Origin: Naegleria lovaniensis
Taxonomy: Eukaryota; Heterolobosea; Eutetramitea; Acrasida; Naegleriidae
DNA length: 64,000 nt
Reading direction: 5' to 3'
Assembly (NCBI RefSeq): GCF_003324165.1
Contig: NW_025407877.1
Coordinates: 87,024-151,023 of the forward strand
Made by a program: the position numbers and the translations under genes. The notes under the pieces are model-generated. The model saw nothing but the letters and a program-made list of their open reading frames with translations. It was not told the DNA's origin and did not search any database. The number at the start of each line of letters is the position of its first letter. The first letter of the stretch is position 1. Shown piece by piece: positions 1-12,501 of this stretch.

Positions 1-573
1 GTTTAAAATTCAAGAGGCGATTTAAATCGTACTTGTGAACTTGCGTTCCATGACAACCCGTCACAAATAATGCATCATGATGGTGCTGATCATAATTCTT
101 TTCCACACAAAACTGAGCAGTACTAATCGTGCTATCAAAATACACACTAGTCCTATATTTCTTTGAATATAAATCAAAGACATGCATACATTTCACATGT
201 GAGTCGAAAATTAAAATCACACAATGACCATAACTAATCTTGACATCTGTCGGACTGAAAAAACGAACATCCTTCTTGACATCCAAATAAGAACCAAAAG
301 TATACAATAATTCAAAATGCATGGCAAAGGGTTTTGGATCACTTTGTTTCAATTTTTGTTGTAATTTTTCTAATAATCTTAATGTCGGATCATTTCGTTG
401 ATCGGAATGACAATTATGAAATCTGTTTGTAAAAAATTTAATAAAATTACTTGTACATTCCAAGAACTCGGATCATTATATTTTGGACATTCACGACTTG
501 AATGAGAGCTATGATTGAGTAACCATTCCATTTTCAATTTCTCATGATCTTGTAGATCCATTAAGTCATTCAT
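1..573 (-). CDS. Partial protein of unknown function, possibly a beta-propeller; frame break
   Basis: The gene starts at 573 behind a run of A (AAAAAAATG) and runs off the left edge, so the C-terminus is missing. The first ~35 codons (MNDLMDLQDHEKLKMEW...) are in one frame. From about 470 leftward the open, protein-like frame is shifted by one base and stays open to base 1. The switch lies at YNDP/EFLECTSNF. One missing C in the short C run there would join the two halves, and no GT..AG intron of matching phase is visible. The downstream part contains segments such as HVKCMHVFDLYSKKY and ALFVTGCHGTQVHKYD, which look like strands of a propeller repeat, but I do not recognise the family. The break could be an assembly indel or a real mutation. 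Confidence 0.5.
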
Positions 574-725
574 TTTTTTTGTTTCTTTGTTTGACCAAAA
601 AAAGACATTTCATAAATTGAACAATTGCTCAAGAAGAATAAGAATAAATATTATGTAATTATTCCACCAAGCTCACCAGAAAATATTATCTAATCAACAT
701 TTCTAAAAAAGCAATGAAAGTTTTT

Positions 726-1607
726 TTATTTACAAACATTTTGTTTAAAACTAATATTCAACACAGCAAGAGCAATTTGATCCAAATAACTCTCTTCCAA
801 ATTTGTTGGATTCATAATATATGACAATTCGGCTTTTCGTGAATGATTCGCACTCGAACTCGACAAAGCATCGTTAGAATGGACAGAAGAACTGTCAGAT
901 GCCAAACTCGAGCAATAATGAGAAAAACCAGTTGGATTAGCCAATCCAGGCCATCGACCCATTTTCAAATCATAGAATCTTCTTTTTAACGTTGATAAAC
1001 TCACACCCAACTCTTTTGCAGCCATGGATTGAGGGAGTGCCATCACTCGAATCAAATCAGAGGCCGACAATGAAATTTTACTTTTCGAAGAACCTTTTTG
1101 AGAGAGAGTATTCGATTTGTGTTGTTTTTTGATCCCAGAACTAGACGAGTTAGTATTAGGAGAAGCAGCACGTGGAGAAACAGATTTTGGAGACGAATTT
1201 CGACGAGGAGAATTAGTTTTTTGGTTGGAGGACGTTTTCCAAGTTTTTGACTTGTCAGAATCTTGATTGGACAACGGAGGTGAAGGACAACAAGCATGCA
1301 TGGCAGGTGTGATGACCACTGTTCGAATGGGATTCATCACCGTTGATACCATCATTCGTACAGTAGAATTTGTATGGACATAGGGTACATTGGCATGTGA
1401 CAGTTCTTCGGTCGAACGGTTAGAAACAAGATGTTTCATTCGAGAAGAAGGACATGTTTCCATATTCATGTGAGAAGTCGTCGAGCTTGCACTGCTCATC
1501 GACATGTCCACAGTTTCGAAATGTGTCTGTTGTCGTCGTCGAGTGGAATCGTTCATTCTTCTTGTTGGTAAGGATTGAAATGGAACTTGATGAACAAAAC
1601 AAAGCAT
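726..1607 (-). CDS. RWP-RK domain transcription factor
   Basis: A 293-residue ORF with a Ser/Asn/Pro-rich, low-complexity N-terminal two thirds and an RWP-RK-type DNA-binding domain at about residues 182-220. The domain reads DLIRVMALPQSMAAKELGVS, then LSTLKRRFYDLKMGRWPG. RWP-RK proteins are sequence-specific DNA-binding regulators, best known from plants (NIN/NLP, RKD) and also present in amoebae; the protein should act in the nucleus. The signature is atypical: the segment reads RWPGLA instead of RWPxRK, although the AAKELGVS..TLKRR helices are well kept. The start at 1607 is the first in-frame ATG but has no A-run. A second Met 17 codons later (MNDSTRRRQQ) is an equally possible start. The gene is transcribed away from the hydrolase gene that begins at 2452. 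Confidence 0.8.
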   Translation of the reverse strand: MLCFVHQVPFQSLPTRRMNDSTRRRQQTHFETVDMSMSSASSTTSHMNMETCPSSRMKHLVSNRSTEELSHANVPYVHTNSTVRMMVSTVMNPIRTVVITPAMHACCPSPPLSNQDSDKSKTWKTSSNQKTNSPRRNSSPKSVSPRAASPNTNSSSSGIKKQHKSNTLSQKGSSKSKISLSASDLIRVMALPQSMAAKELGVSLSTLKRRFYDLKMGRWPGLANPTGFSHYCSSLASDSSSVHSNDALSSSSANHSRKAELSYIMNPTNLEESYLDQIALAVLNISFKQNVCK

Positions 1608-2451
1608 TTGTTGTTGAAGAGAATTGTGAGTATTATTGAATAATGGAAAGAGAACACGAGAGGGAGTAAGGAAGAATTTTCAAGAGGTTTTGGTTGAGTG
1701 CTTGATTGGAAAGATTGTAATTTTTTTCTTGTTGTTTTTTGAGTATTGAAAAATTTGGACAATGAGTTTTTATGAATGCACTGAGATGAATAGCAGCATC
1801 GGAACTCGTTCGATTAAGAGAGTCGCATTCTAATGAACAATCGGACCGAACTTGATTTTAGAATAGTGGTTGAAGGAATATGAGGTCAATGACAGGTGGC
1901 ATTGATGGGTCAAGGAAAGCAGAAGAACACACTCGTGTTCGGGTGAAGGAACTGACACGACTGGCACGGCCAAACAAAAAAATTTTTAAATCAAGGGCGA
2001 AAGCTCTTTCGGTTGTTTTGGCAAGTGACAACTTGACATCAATGAATCTAGTTCTTTCAAATGTTGGAGTCCATCACAGATATTACCTTGCTGTAGTTCA
2101 TCTGGCATGTCTTGGTTTTGAAATTTAAGATCAACTTGAATTTTTATATTCAAATCATACATGAAGAACCATTTTCAGAGGAAATGCGAATGTCCTTTTT
2201 GTTATTAATAACATTCAACTAGTTTTTACAAAATATGATTGCAATTCACATTAACGAAACCCACACGAATCGATCATTTTCTCTCAATACATTTTAAACT
2301 TTTAAGGAGATTTTCCAAAAACGGTTTCGAAGAAGACATTGTCAGCAAACAAAACCATCGTACGTTTTTCTATTGATTGCTATTACTATTTGGAGACTTC
2401 TAATCGAAATACTCGAAGAAGAACATTCTCATCATCATCAACAACAACCAC
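1608..2451. other. Intergenic spacer between divergent genes
   Basis: About 840 bases separate two divergently transcribed genes and should carry both promoters. An 82-codon ORF (1880-2128, plus) lies in it, but it lacks an A-run start, domain signal and low-complexity pattern typical of genes here, so I do not call it. Homopolymer T and A tracts are frequent. No RNA gene is seen. Confidence 0.5.
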
Positions 2452-5280
2452 ATGTCTCATCCTCTAAGTAATTATACGTTTGACAGTTTTTCAAAATCTT
2501 CATCATTGTCATCCACAACCACACCTCAAAATTTTCACACTTCCGAACAACAACATGATCGACATTCTCTCACACACGATCGAGGGAATCGTTCAATGGA
2601 AGAAAATCTTCCACAATTTCATGAACATCAACAAGATGAAATGTTTTCCAGTGATCATGAAAATCCATTTCGAATTGATCCTGAAAATTTAAATTTTGAA
2701 AAAACGGATTTGCAAATGGCAAAGTCAGACAATGACACGGATGGAATTCATGTGTTGGAAGATGGTCACACTCCAAATGTCATTCATTTTGAAGAAGAAA
2801 TGGAAACACCAGCATTGGAAGAATATGAAATTCAACAACAAGAACCACAACCAACTCCACAGCAACGAACCATGAGAACGACGGAAGAATCGTTATCATG
2901 GAAAGATCGATTTTTTAAGGTATTTAAGAAAGCTCCTTCACGTCCTTCTTCTTCATCATTAGTCGCTGAAAATCATTTCACTTCACCACCAATGACAACA
3001 CAAACCACAAAAATTCCAAAAAAAACAGTGGGATGGTAAGTGCTATTTTCATGATTAGAATGATACCATTTTCTAAAATAATTATTAAGGGAATCTTCTC
3101 AAGATCAAGTGCTTCCAAGATTTTCTAAAATTGCGAGAATATTGCATTCCGCACCTTCTCATTACAGTAGTGGAAGAGGACATATTTCACACAGAAAACA
3201 CAAAATTTCTGGTTCTATATGGTTTAAATGCATTCACGGACTCTTTAAAGTCTCCACTTTAATTTTACTTTATATGGAAATTGTGTATTTGATTTTATTC
3301 ATCGTGGCTCTTGTTCACAGTTTGCAAAATAAGGGATTTTTTGCAGGAGGAAATTCCCTTAATGTCTTGTGGTTAAGCTTGATATTCATGATATTGAATG
3401 CACTTTTTATTTGGGATTCCTTTGGAGATTATTTCATGTTGTATTGTTTTTTTGTGTGTTGTCGAAACAAGTACTTGAAACGAATGGAACAGAGTGAGAG
3501 GAAAATGTTACAGACTCAACAAACAACAACAACAACAGGAGGAGGACCTTCTTTTCTTCGACATGAACCACAACCTCAACAACCATTGACACAACAAGAG
3601 AGAGGAGTGTTAAATTCTCCATTTCCAGATCAACCTTCAACTACATCTCAACCACAGATTCAAATTTCACAACAACAACAATTACGTCGTCAACAATTTC
3701 ATCACAAACATCACCCTAAATATTATTCTCCCTTAATGTATTATGAATGGAAATTGATTTGGTTCATTTTAACATTAATCACGTGCTCAGCTTGTTTGAT
3801 ATTAATTGTAATGATTTATGTCTGTGACGCCTTTTTAGGAAATGATCGAGTGTCGGGATGGTTTGCGTTTTGTTTTTTAGCTTCCTTAATGGCTTACTTT
3901 TTCATTTCATGGCATGAATTTATATTGGCGCGACACGATCATGAGTATACTCAAAAGAAATTGGTGAAACGTCGCTTGCTGTTTGTGAAATGGGATTGGT
4001 GGACTTGTGTGAAATTTTTATCGAAAATTGGTTTACTTTTCGGAATGTGGCTCGTCATTGGAAGTATTTTCATTCTGGTCACGATACAAGCAGTGTTTAC
4101 AGCTAAAACTCTTTCGTACATTGATTTAAGCGGAGGAGCTGCACAAATGGTGACCATCAAACCTCCAAAAAGTTCTCGTTTTCAACTTCATTTGTATTGT
4201 GAAGGACCGAAAGCGAGTGACGATATCATACTACTCGATGCTGATATTGGAATTGCATGTCCCAAATGTTATTTCCAACCATTCGTTGAACTTTTAGCTA
4301 CAAACGGCATGAGAGTCTGTGTACTAGAACGGGCAGGTTATGGATTTTCATATTCGGGTCCATTTCCTCGAAATTTAGGAAATGAAACAGCTGCCGAAGT
4401 GGCTGCCTTGATGCGTGAAACATTTTTGGGGCAAACTGTGGTCATGATTTCACATTCGAGTGCTACCTTTACCGCTCGAACTCTATTACAGTATTATCCC
4501 AAATTGTTACGAGCTGTCATATTATTACATCCAGCTCATGAAAGACTTGAAGAACGAGTTGGAATTTTGAAAATTTATAACCAACAAGAAAGATTGAAAC
4601 AGAAAAAAGAAGAATTTCTAAATCAATTGAACACATTGAGATTTCAATCGGCTCTTGGTTTGACACTCTTTCCAGGAGTTTTGAAACCATTGCACTCAAA
4701 GTATGAAGAACTCTTAGAACGTTATTATTTAGGAGGAGTGAAATCATATGTCTTGTCATTTCCAGAATTTAAACCCAACTCGAACATCACCGTTCAATAC
4801 GCGTCCGTATTACGTCTCACGAATTTTATTGATGCTGTTTGGAGTGAAATGTCACAAATGCCTCTCGTGTTTGAATTCATGAAACAATTAAGGACGAGTG
4901 ACAAATTTTTCCATACACGAAATGAAACTCCACACCCTGTCAATGCCACACGAATCGTTCGACATCATGCTCCAATTCCTTTTCTCATTTTGACCTCTCG
5001 ATTTCTCATGAATGGAACTTGTGAAGAAAATAGAATTTTGATGATGAATAATTTCGCAACAAGGAATGAAACTCATGATGAAGTGTTGTGTGAACATTGG
5101 AAAGAACATGTTTCATTATATGCTCAATTATTTAGAGAATTACATGGAGACTTGTTTGAATATTATGCATCTCCGAAAACGAAATGGGAATTTATTGAGG
5201 CTGACTATGACATGGCATTGACACATCCATTTTTATTGATGCCTTATGTGAAGCAAGCTTTGGAATTATCAAAATCTTAG
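2452..5280 (+). CDS. Multi-pass membrane protein with alpha/beta-hydrolase domain
   Basis: Two exons, 2452-3035 and 3090-5280, joined through a GTAAGT..AG intron of 54 bases. The join restores one Trp codon (TG/G) and gives 924 residues. The N-terminus is Ser/Gln/acidic and cytosolic in character. It is followed by several hydrophobic segments (near 3230-3330, 3360-3450, 3750-3910, 4010-4110), interrupted by a Gln-rich loop. The C-terminal half from about 4180 has an alpha/beta-hydrolase layout: ILLDADIGIACP, then LERAGYGFSYSG, then the nucleophile elbow VVMISHSSATF, and a candidate catalytic His in ALTHPFLLMPY near the end. The elbow is S-H-S-S-A rather than the canonical G-x-S-x-G, so activity is uncertain. 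This suggests a membrane-anchored lipase/esterase-like enzyme; the substrate cannot be told. Confidence 0.8.
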
Positions 5281-5639
5281 AGAGTTGAATGAGAACGATT
5301 CATATTGGGAAAGACTTTGAAACTCTATTCTCGACTTGACATTATGACAGCGGGTAAAGGTCACTACTAACTCAATTCTTCATAAAATTTTTGATGAATC
5401 CGTTTAAGGTTATTAAAACCTTGTCCAGTGCAAGAGGAATGAGAAGATTTCTGGGACTACATGAGGAAGGATGGTTTTCACAAAATGTTTCAAGACCACG
5501 ACCTCTGAGGGTGATTGTTCCATATTGAATCTCTCCGCACGTGTCGCAATTATGAGTGCAGCGGAGGTTTTCACACTCGCGAGTGCACAATTTGTGATCA
5601 ACTTGCTGGCTCCGACGAGTTTTTATAGAATCAAAAAGA
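5281..5639. other. Spacer with overlapping open frames, no gene called
   Basis: This stretch is open in several frames on both strands and is less AT-rich than its surroundings. On the minus strand one frame is Cys-rich (CTRECENLRCTHNCDTC). No frame has an A-run start or clear splice sites, so nothing is called. It could be a coding relic. Confidence 0.35.
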
Positions 5640-6299
5640 ATGAAACAGTTCATGGATCGTCGTTGCTGCAGGATTCTGACCTTTTCAAATTCTTGCCATG
5701 TTCATTCACATGGTTGTCTGATCATGATAACGACACTGATCATGATGGTCATCATGTCCTGTTGTCCATTCATGCACGGATTCACTTTACGATCCTCTTC
5801 GGAACCACAACAACGGCAAATCCATCATTCTCATCATCCTCTTCTCAACAACCAGTTCGAAAATTCTCCAAATTCCTATGCTTCATCTTTGATGATCATT
5901 CATTCCATCACGAATTTTAACAATGACAACAACAACAACAACAACTCGACCTCTTCAACAGCTCTCTCCTGCAATACTCCTTCGTGTATTGTTCCTCTCA
6001 TCCTCGTACCGTGTGGTCTTGTATTCATCTTTTGTGTCATTCCCATCTCGGCCTATTTGGCTCATTTCACAGTTGCCAATTCACACGATGGATGTGATTT
6101 TGCAAAATGGATGTTTAGAAAGAATCATAATAACAATAACACGACTGGTACTACTGACACGCAACAAGAAGAGATTGTCCAAAATAATGTGAATCCTCAT
6201 GAGGGTCATGATGATGAAAACTTTTCAAATATGCAAGATGCAACCAATGCTGTCGTTTATTACGAACGAAGAACAAGTCATGATGAAAGGCATGTTTAG
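5640..6299 (+). CDS. Small putative membrane protein
   Basis: A 219-residue ORF of unknown function. A hydrophobic stretch near residues 27-45 (CLIMITTLIMMVIMSCCPF) could be a signal anchor. It is followed by a Ser/Asn/His-rich linker and a clear transmembrane segment near residues 115-142 (CIVPLILVPCGLVFIFCVIP and on). The C-terminal tail is Asn/Thr-rich, acidic and presumably cytosolic. The poly-Asn runs fit neighbouring genes. The start at 5640 (AAAAAGAATG) is only moderately A-rich, and a start in an overlapping upstream frame cannot be excluded. No domain is recognised. Confidence 0.5.
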   Translation: MKQFMDRRCCRILTFSNSCHVHSHGCLIMITTLIMMVIMSCCPFMHGFTLRSSSEPQQRQIHHSHHPLLNNQFENSPNSYASSLMIIHSITNFNNDNNNNNNSTSSTALSCNTPSCIVPLILVPCGLVFIFCVIPISAYLAHFTVANSHDGCDFAKWMFRKNHNNNNTTGTTDTQQEEIVQNNVNPHEGHDDENFSNMQDATNAVVYYERRTSHDERHV

Positions 6300-6720
6300 A
6301 AAGAGACTGATGATAATAAGGAGACAGACACACCAACATGTATGTGAATTCTCGTTCATTGAAAATTTCCTTAATGTGTTTTTTCGTGGATGCACATCTT
6401 TCTTGAAAAACTATTCTCAATGCTCTTCAAACCTTTTAACAATGAACCAATAACAAATGTTTACATGCAAGATCGTGTTGGATTGTGGTATTTTCACAAT
6501 TCTTGAAAAGTGTTTAGAGTGTCAAGTGTCATTTTAAGAATAATTGATCTATTATGAAGGCACAGATTTTTGTGTGCACAAGAAGCGAACACTGGCAAGG
6601 CATTGAAACCACTTGGTAAAACACTGCAACAACCTCAATGGCGAACTTCATAGAATAAAAGAGAAATGCAAAATGTTGTAAGATTGTAATTTCCAAACAT
6701 TTTCAAAAAAATCAAAAAAA
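6300..6720. other. Intergenic spacer upstream of amino-acid transporter
   Basis: About 420 bases hold only short, unconvincing ORFs. The right end is the presumed promoter of the transporter gene and ends in the A-run that precedes its ATG. Confidence 0.5.
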
Positions 6721-8670
6721 ATGCAAAACGCGGCTACGAACCATTCGTATCATCGTCGTCATGATGATGATGAAAATTCTCGGCAAGAAGAATCTTCTCC
6801 GACAATTGCTGAAAACATATTCAACGATGCTGATGATGAAAATATTCCCGTGAATCCAAAGATGGAAACATTGGAAGAGGAAAAACATCTCTCTAGCAAT
6901 GCATCTGCTCTCATCAATATCATAAAGGCAAATATCGGATCTGGTATTTTGGGAATGCCATATGCTTTTAAATGCGCTGGATATTGGCTTGGTCTTTTTA
7001 GTATTGTTATTATCATGTTGATTGTGGTGCATTGTACAATTTTGTTGGTCGATAGTAAGAGGTATCTCAACAACATGCTGAAAAAGAAACGAAAGAAAAA
7101 GGATGAAATTGGCATTGTCGTAGAGGATGAAATTTCAATTTCACAATCATCACCAACTCCCTCGATACCATTGTCAACAAGCAATACACCACCCACAGTA
7201 GAAGAGAAAGAAATTATTACATTTAACGATATCGGGTATGCAGCTTTTGGCCGAACTGCAACTGTGGTTATTACCTTCTTTTTATTTGTTACACAATTGG
7301 GATTTTGTTGTGCAGTAAGTGTATTGATGACATGTTTAGTTTTAACATGCCTTGTGATTATTTTTCAAATCTTTAATTGTGCATTTTTCTGAAAATTTCA
7401 AATATTGCATACACAGTACCTAACCTTTATTTCCTCCAATTTAATGAATATCTTTGGAACACCAACGACATTGGGTTGGAAAGCGCTCTTCATTTTCATT
7501 ACTGGAGTTGCCGTCTTCCCATTCTGTTGCATTCGTAATTTGAAATATCTTTCTCCAGTCAGTATCATCTCTGAAATTATGATTATTCTAGGAGTGGGAA
7601 TTGTGTTGTATTTTGCCTTTGACAAACTTGCTTCAGAGCCATTTCCAGGACTGTATCGAAATTTGAGACCCTACAATTTTGAACAATTTGCCACCTTCTT
7701 TGGTATTTGTTTATTTGCATTCGAGGGAGTGTAAGTATTACTCTATTTGAGTATTTTTTCGAATTTGATTTTTGAAACAACATGATTTGAAACATTTCGG
7801 AAACAACCATACACTTTTTGCATCATGATTATGAACAGTGGTCTAGTTCTTCCTATTGAAAGCAACATGAGAGACAAGAAAGCATATCCCATGTTACTCT
7901 TTGTTGGAATGATCATTATTTGTGCCTCCATGATTTTATTGGGAATTGTTGGATATTTGGCATATGGTATGGGTGTGAACAGCTTGATAACGTTCAACCT
8001 GCCTGCAGATGGAGCATTGCCACTCATCATTAAGATATTCCTCATTATTGCACTCCTTTTCACATACCCTATTCAGCTGTTTCCAATTTCTCAAATGATG
8101 GATTCTGCAACAACATCCATTGCAACATGGATACGACACAAAATTCACAAGAAAACAACAACAACAGAATTAGAAGTGGCACAAGAACGACAAGAAGAAC
8201 AACATGTGCTACTGAGTCAACCCACAAAATCTGGTCATAATTCAATCAATAATTCAAAAAGTGAGAGCAGCATCAGTGATGAGAAGCAATTGAACTCTCT
8301 GTTCGATTCCACAACCACATCTAAAGTCAAAGCTAACAAGTCAGCATTTCACTTACTCACGAAAGCTTGTATATCTCCAACATTCCATCTAGAAAATTTT
8401 ATACGATTCATGATGATTATGGCCACAGTGTTTTTCTCTGCGTTCATTCCTTCTTTTGGAGACTTTTTAGGATTAATTGGTGGATTTGGAGGTACCACAT
8501 TAGCTTTGGTCATGCCTTGCGCTATTCACTTGAAGGTCATGTGGAAACATATTGATTGGAGCATTAAGGCAAAAGATATTGTATTGATTGTTTTTGGTGT
8601 GTTTGCAACCATTTTCTCTACGTATATTTCATTCCGAGATTTGGTCACACATTTGGAAGAAGGTCAATAA
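6721..8670 (+). CDS. AAAP-family (SLC36/SLC38-like) amino-acid transporter
   Basis: Three exons: 6721-7314, 7417-7730 and 7839-8670. Introns of 102 and 108 bases start GTAAG and end CAG; the spliced product is 579 residues. The start follows an A-run. Family motifs are SALINIIKANIGSGILGMPY in the first transmembrane helix, TQLGFCCAYLTFISSNL across the first splice join, and FEGVGLVLPIESNMRD across the second. These joins recover conserved AAAP motifs, which supports the splicing. About 11 hydrophobic helices are present, with a Lys-rich then Ser/Thr-rich insert around residues 118-160 and a longer polar insert encoded near 8150-8350. The family moves neutral or cationic amino acids with H+ or Na+ across lysosomal or plasma membranes. 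The precise substrate is not deducible. Confidence 0.9.
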
Positions 8671-9016
8671 TCTTCATGCTCACCATTAACACTCTATTCA
8701 TTACGTAGAACAACAAGGTCCCTGAATGAAATAGGATGCATTTCTCATCATTTTCAACTCATAATTTTTTTTCATTATTATTCATTCCATTAAGGATGAC
8801 ACAACATTCGTTTCTAAAGAACGAATTGACCTCTCTCTCACTCTGATAAGCCTTTATTGTGAACATGAGGAAACACCCTCGAACGAGACAACACACTCTC
8901 ATTTGTACCTTACCCCAAAAAAGAAACACGCGTACTTCATCCGAAAAAAATTATTGAACTTGACCGTGTCTCTCGAAAGCATAGTACGACGATCATCGTT
9001 TTGTTACAGAATCATC
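8671..9016. other. Intergenic spacer
   Basis: About 350 bases between the transporter and the subtilase gene. The reading frame of the protease is open upstream to about 8903, but contains no ATG before 9017. No other gene is seen. Confidence 0.45.
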
Positions 9017-12000
9017 ATGACCCTCTCGAGAGAACAATCATCTTTTGCACTGGAATCTATATCTGACCGCAGAGGAGTGTTACGTTCCTTCCTGGTAGCG
9101 CTGGTGTTGTGCGTGTGCTTGACGAGTGCTGCCTTAATCATTCCGACCTGTGCTTCCTCATTGCCCTTGAAAAAGAAACCATCATCATCTGTGATTCATT
9201 TCAGAGCAAGCTCATTGAGTACGGAGGATGAGCATGGACAAGCCGTTGCTGCTACTACTCCCTTTGTGCTTAATGAGGAAAATAATTTACTTTCCATGGC
9301 GAATCGAAGGAAGATGGATGCCTTAATCAATTTCCGCCCCATGACTACCACTGTTGATAATAACAACAACAACCACATCGCGATGGAAGAACCCAAATAT
9401 CAATTTATTGTTAAATTTGCTAGCCCCAAGTCTATTCATCACGATGAGGTCGTTGATATTTCATCACGAGGTTCTTCATCTTCAAGCCATGATGAAGCTT
9501 CCGTACGGCGCCAAAGTCTTTCTTCATCAGGGCTCATGACCAAATGGATGCGTTCCGGTAGCGTTCTCGCGAATAATGTCGTATCCGTAGTGGCTAAAGC
9601 AAGCGAATTGGATCAAGCGAATCGAGAGAATCCTTCTCTCTTCGAATGGATTGGTGAATACGAGACGAAATTTAAGAGTACCCTCAATTTTCAATTCTTG
9701 GAAGAAAAATCTCGTGAACAATTGAATAAGGCTTCTGCCCATTCGGAGAGATTGATGGCAGAATCGACTTCATCAATGTTGGATATTGTCATTTCACTGA
9801 TTCCATCCTTGGAGGCCATTCAAGCAGGAAAAGAGCACGAAGAATTGCAACAAGTCGTCTCCTCTCTCAATTCCATACTCGAATCCAAGTTTAGAAAAGA
9901 TCAAGAATTTACAAGCATCATTCTCCATCATGCGAATGAATGTGAAATGAGTTTCTCACCTCTCAAAGCTGCCCAAATTGGTGAGATATTGTTGTCCCAT
10001 CCACATGTTCATTTCATTGAGAGAAAATTAGAAATGACTCTCCACAATCGTTATGCGAGTGCACTCATGCAACAAGCAAGTTCGACCAGTGCATCATCCA
10101 CCGCTTCATCGACACCATTCTATGACATGGGAATTTATGGTAATAATCAAGTCGTGGCTGTTTCAGATTCTGGCCTTGATCATGACAATTGCTTTTTCTA
10201 TGATTCCAAGACTACTCCAACAGTGAACGTTTTGGACATGAATCGAAGAAAGGTTGTTTACTACTCAAGTAAGAATGGAGATAATATGGATGGTATTGAT
10301 GGTCATGGTAAGTGCTATCACATGGAATGTTGACATCTTAACTTTGGTGTCACTTGAATACTTCCTCAATGTGCAATTGTTATTGTTTTAAATTTGCATG
10401 ACAAATGTACACTACAAAAAGGTACACATGTTTGTGGCGCCATTGTGGGATCCATTGAGAATCAAAGTCTAAACGTCTCTTTGAACAGATATCATGGCAT
10501 GGCTCCAGGAAGTAAGATTTGGTTCACAGACATTCAAGCAGGAAATGGTGGTCTTTCAATTCCAAATCCTGTTACCCCAATCTTCCAACTGCCCTATGAC
10601 AATGGAGTTCGCATCTTCTCCAATTCTTGGGGTTGTGGACCCGATAGTTTCGTGTCATGCAATTATGACTGCTCCAACTGTCAATTGACACGAGCTGTTG
10701 GAACCTATGCCTCTGGTAGCTCTGTGACAAATGCAGATTGTAAGGCACTCTTTGGCACTTCAACATGTTGTAATATTTGTAATGTTTACAGCAGTCAATG
10801 TCAAGCCATTGACAAATTCTTGTGGGAGCGAAAAGATGCTGTCATTTTGTTTTCTCAAGGAAATTCAGGATACCTATCTGAGTTTGGTAACACCGGTTAT
10901 CCAGCAGTTTCGAAAAATACCATCTCTGTTGGTGCTCACCATACCAGTAATGCAGGTTTCGTAGATGGTATAAATTATCAAGATTTTGTGAAAAAGATGC
11001 AAGATGCAGGTTTACCATTCACTAGCACTGCGCAATGTTGTGCCTATTCAGGTTCAAACTATCAAGCAGTGAGGGAATATTGCTGTCCCAATACCATTGC
11101 ACAATTATATTCGTCACAACCCTCGATTTATAATGAAAATAATTTGGCGTATTTCAGTAGCAGAGGCCCTGCGTGTGGTAAGTATCAAATTTGTTTTTAA
11201 AACTGACAGAAACTTCAATCATTCCCCTATGAATGAATAAGGTGGAAGAATCAAACCAGATGTTGTGGCTGTTGGTCACACAGTTATTTCCACTCACTCT
11301 GATGGTTCTCTAACCACAAAACAATGTGGTACACAAACACCACAACTTGGCAACAGTGCTGCCTTGTTGTTAATGAGGTATGTTGAAAATTCTCAAACAA
11401 GTAATTGTGAACAAAATCATGTGGATATCAATCAAAAATTCTTTGGTTTGGATCATTCAACACCGCAGTGGCACCTCAATGGCAACTCCATTAACAGCTG
11501 GTGCTGTCAGCCTCTTGCGTGAATATTTCCAAAAGTACGCACAACTGTCCACTCCAAAAGGCACCCTGTTGAAAGCAGCTCTTATTCACAGTGCTACACC
11601 ACTCACAGGAAGCGTTGCCGTTTCTAGCAATGAAAATAATCGAAAGAATATTCAACAGGCATATGGCTCTCCAAACTTTTATGATGGTTTCGGCAAGGTC
11701 CAACTTGGAAACCTTTTGAAAGACTCTAATGGCAATGCATTAGACATGAAAATATGGGAAGCCGGTTTTACATCCTCTTCAGAAGTCTTGCGTGTGTGTT
11801 TGAGAATGAAAAAGACGGTAAAGAGTCCTTCAGCATTTAAGGCAACATTGGCTTGGTACGACATGCCATCGAGTATTGCCGTCGAACCTAAACTTATTCA
11901 TGATTTGGATCTTATTGTGAATCAATATACATGGAATGTAAATACCAAGGAGAGTTCTAATTTGCAATTAATCTTGGCAAATGGCGCTACAGAATATGCA

Positions 12001-12501
12001 GATGATAAGAATAATGTAGAACGAGTAAGTGTGAGCGGAATTTCCAATTCTGCAGCTGCAGCAGAGTATCAAATGTTGAGCATGCAAATTGTGAATTATG
12101 GAATTACTGCCAATACTAAACAAGACTTCTCATTGTTGGCCACTTATCGAAAAGGAGACTGGGAATTACTGGACTCGACTGAATGCATTTATCAATTATC
12201 GGTAGATCCAACCCAACCACAAAAAGGTAACGTGGATATTGAGACAGCACCTTCAGTGCCGCTAGTGACCACTTTGAGCATTGTTGGAGGTATTGCTGTT
12301 TATGTGAGTGTGTTAATAGGAAGTATCATTTTGATATTAATGTATCGCTCATGGAGACGCTCAAAGCAAGGAAAGGCTGCTTCTGCATCTTCAACAACAA
12401 CGATCAATCAAGCAAGTCTTGTAGCTGCTTCTCAGGAGATTATGATGGACGATATGGCTGTTTCTGAATATTATTATAGACGTGACAGCAAGTTGAATTA
12501 A
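9017..12501 (+). CDS. Membrane-anchored subtilisin-like serine protease (family S8)
   Basis: Four exons: 9017-10307, 10422-11177, 11242-11377 and 11469-12501. All introns begin GTAAGT or GTATGT and end AG; the product is 1071 residues. An N-terminal hydrophobic segment (FLVALVLCVCLTSAALI) acts as signal peptide or anchor. A ~300-residue pro-region precedes the catalytic domain. The triad is clear: Asp384 in VSDSGLD, His430 in DGHGTHVCG (reconstituted across intron 1), and Ser731 in GTSMATP (reconstituted across intron 3). ILFSQGNSGY carries the oxyanion Asn. A Cys-rich insert lies between His and Ser. A C-terminal transmembrane helix near residues 1010-1035 leaves a short cytosolic tail. The layout recalls the protease half of Dictyostelium Tag proteins, but no ABC transporter follows. 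The likely site is the endolysosomal system or cell surface. Confidence 0.92.

Noticed and set aside
1880-2128. 82-codon plus-strand ORF in the spacer between RWP-RK and hydrolase genes
   Set aside because: No A-run before the ATG, no domain, and it lies in the expected divergent promoter region.
5372-5653. Cys-rich minus-strand ORF (CTRECENLRCTHNCDTC)
   Set aside because: Overlapping frames are open on both strands, there is no start context, and no zinc-binding family is recognisable; kept only as a possible relic.
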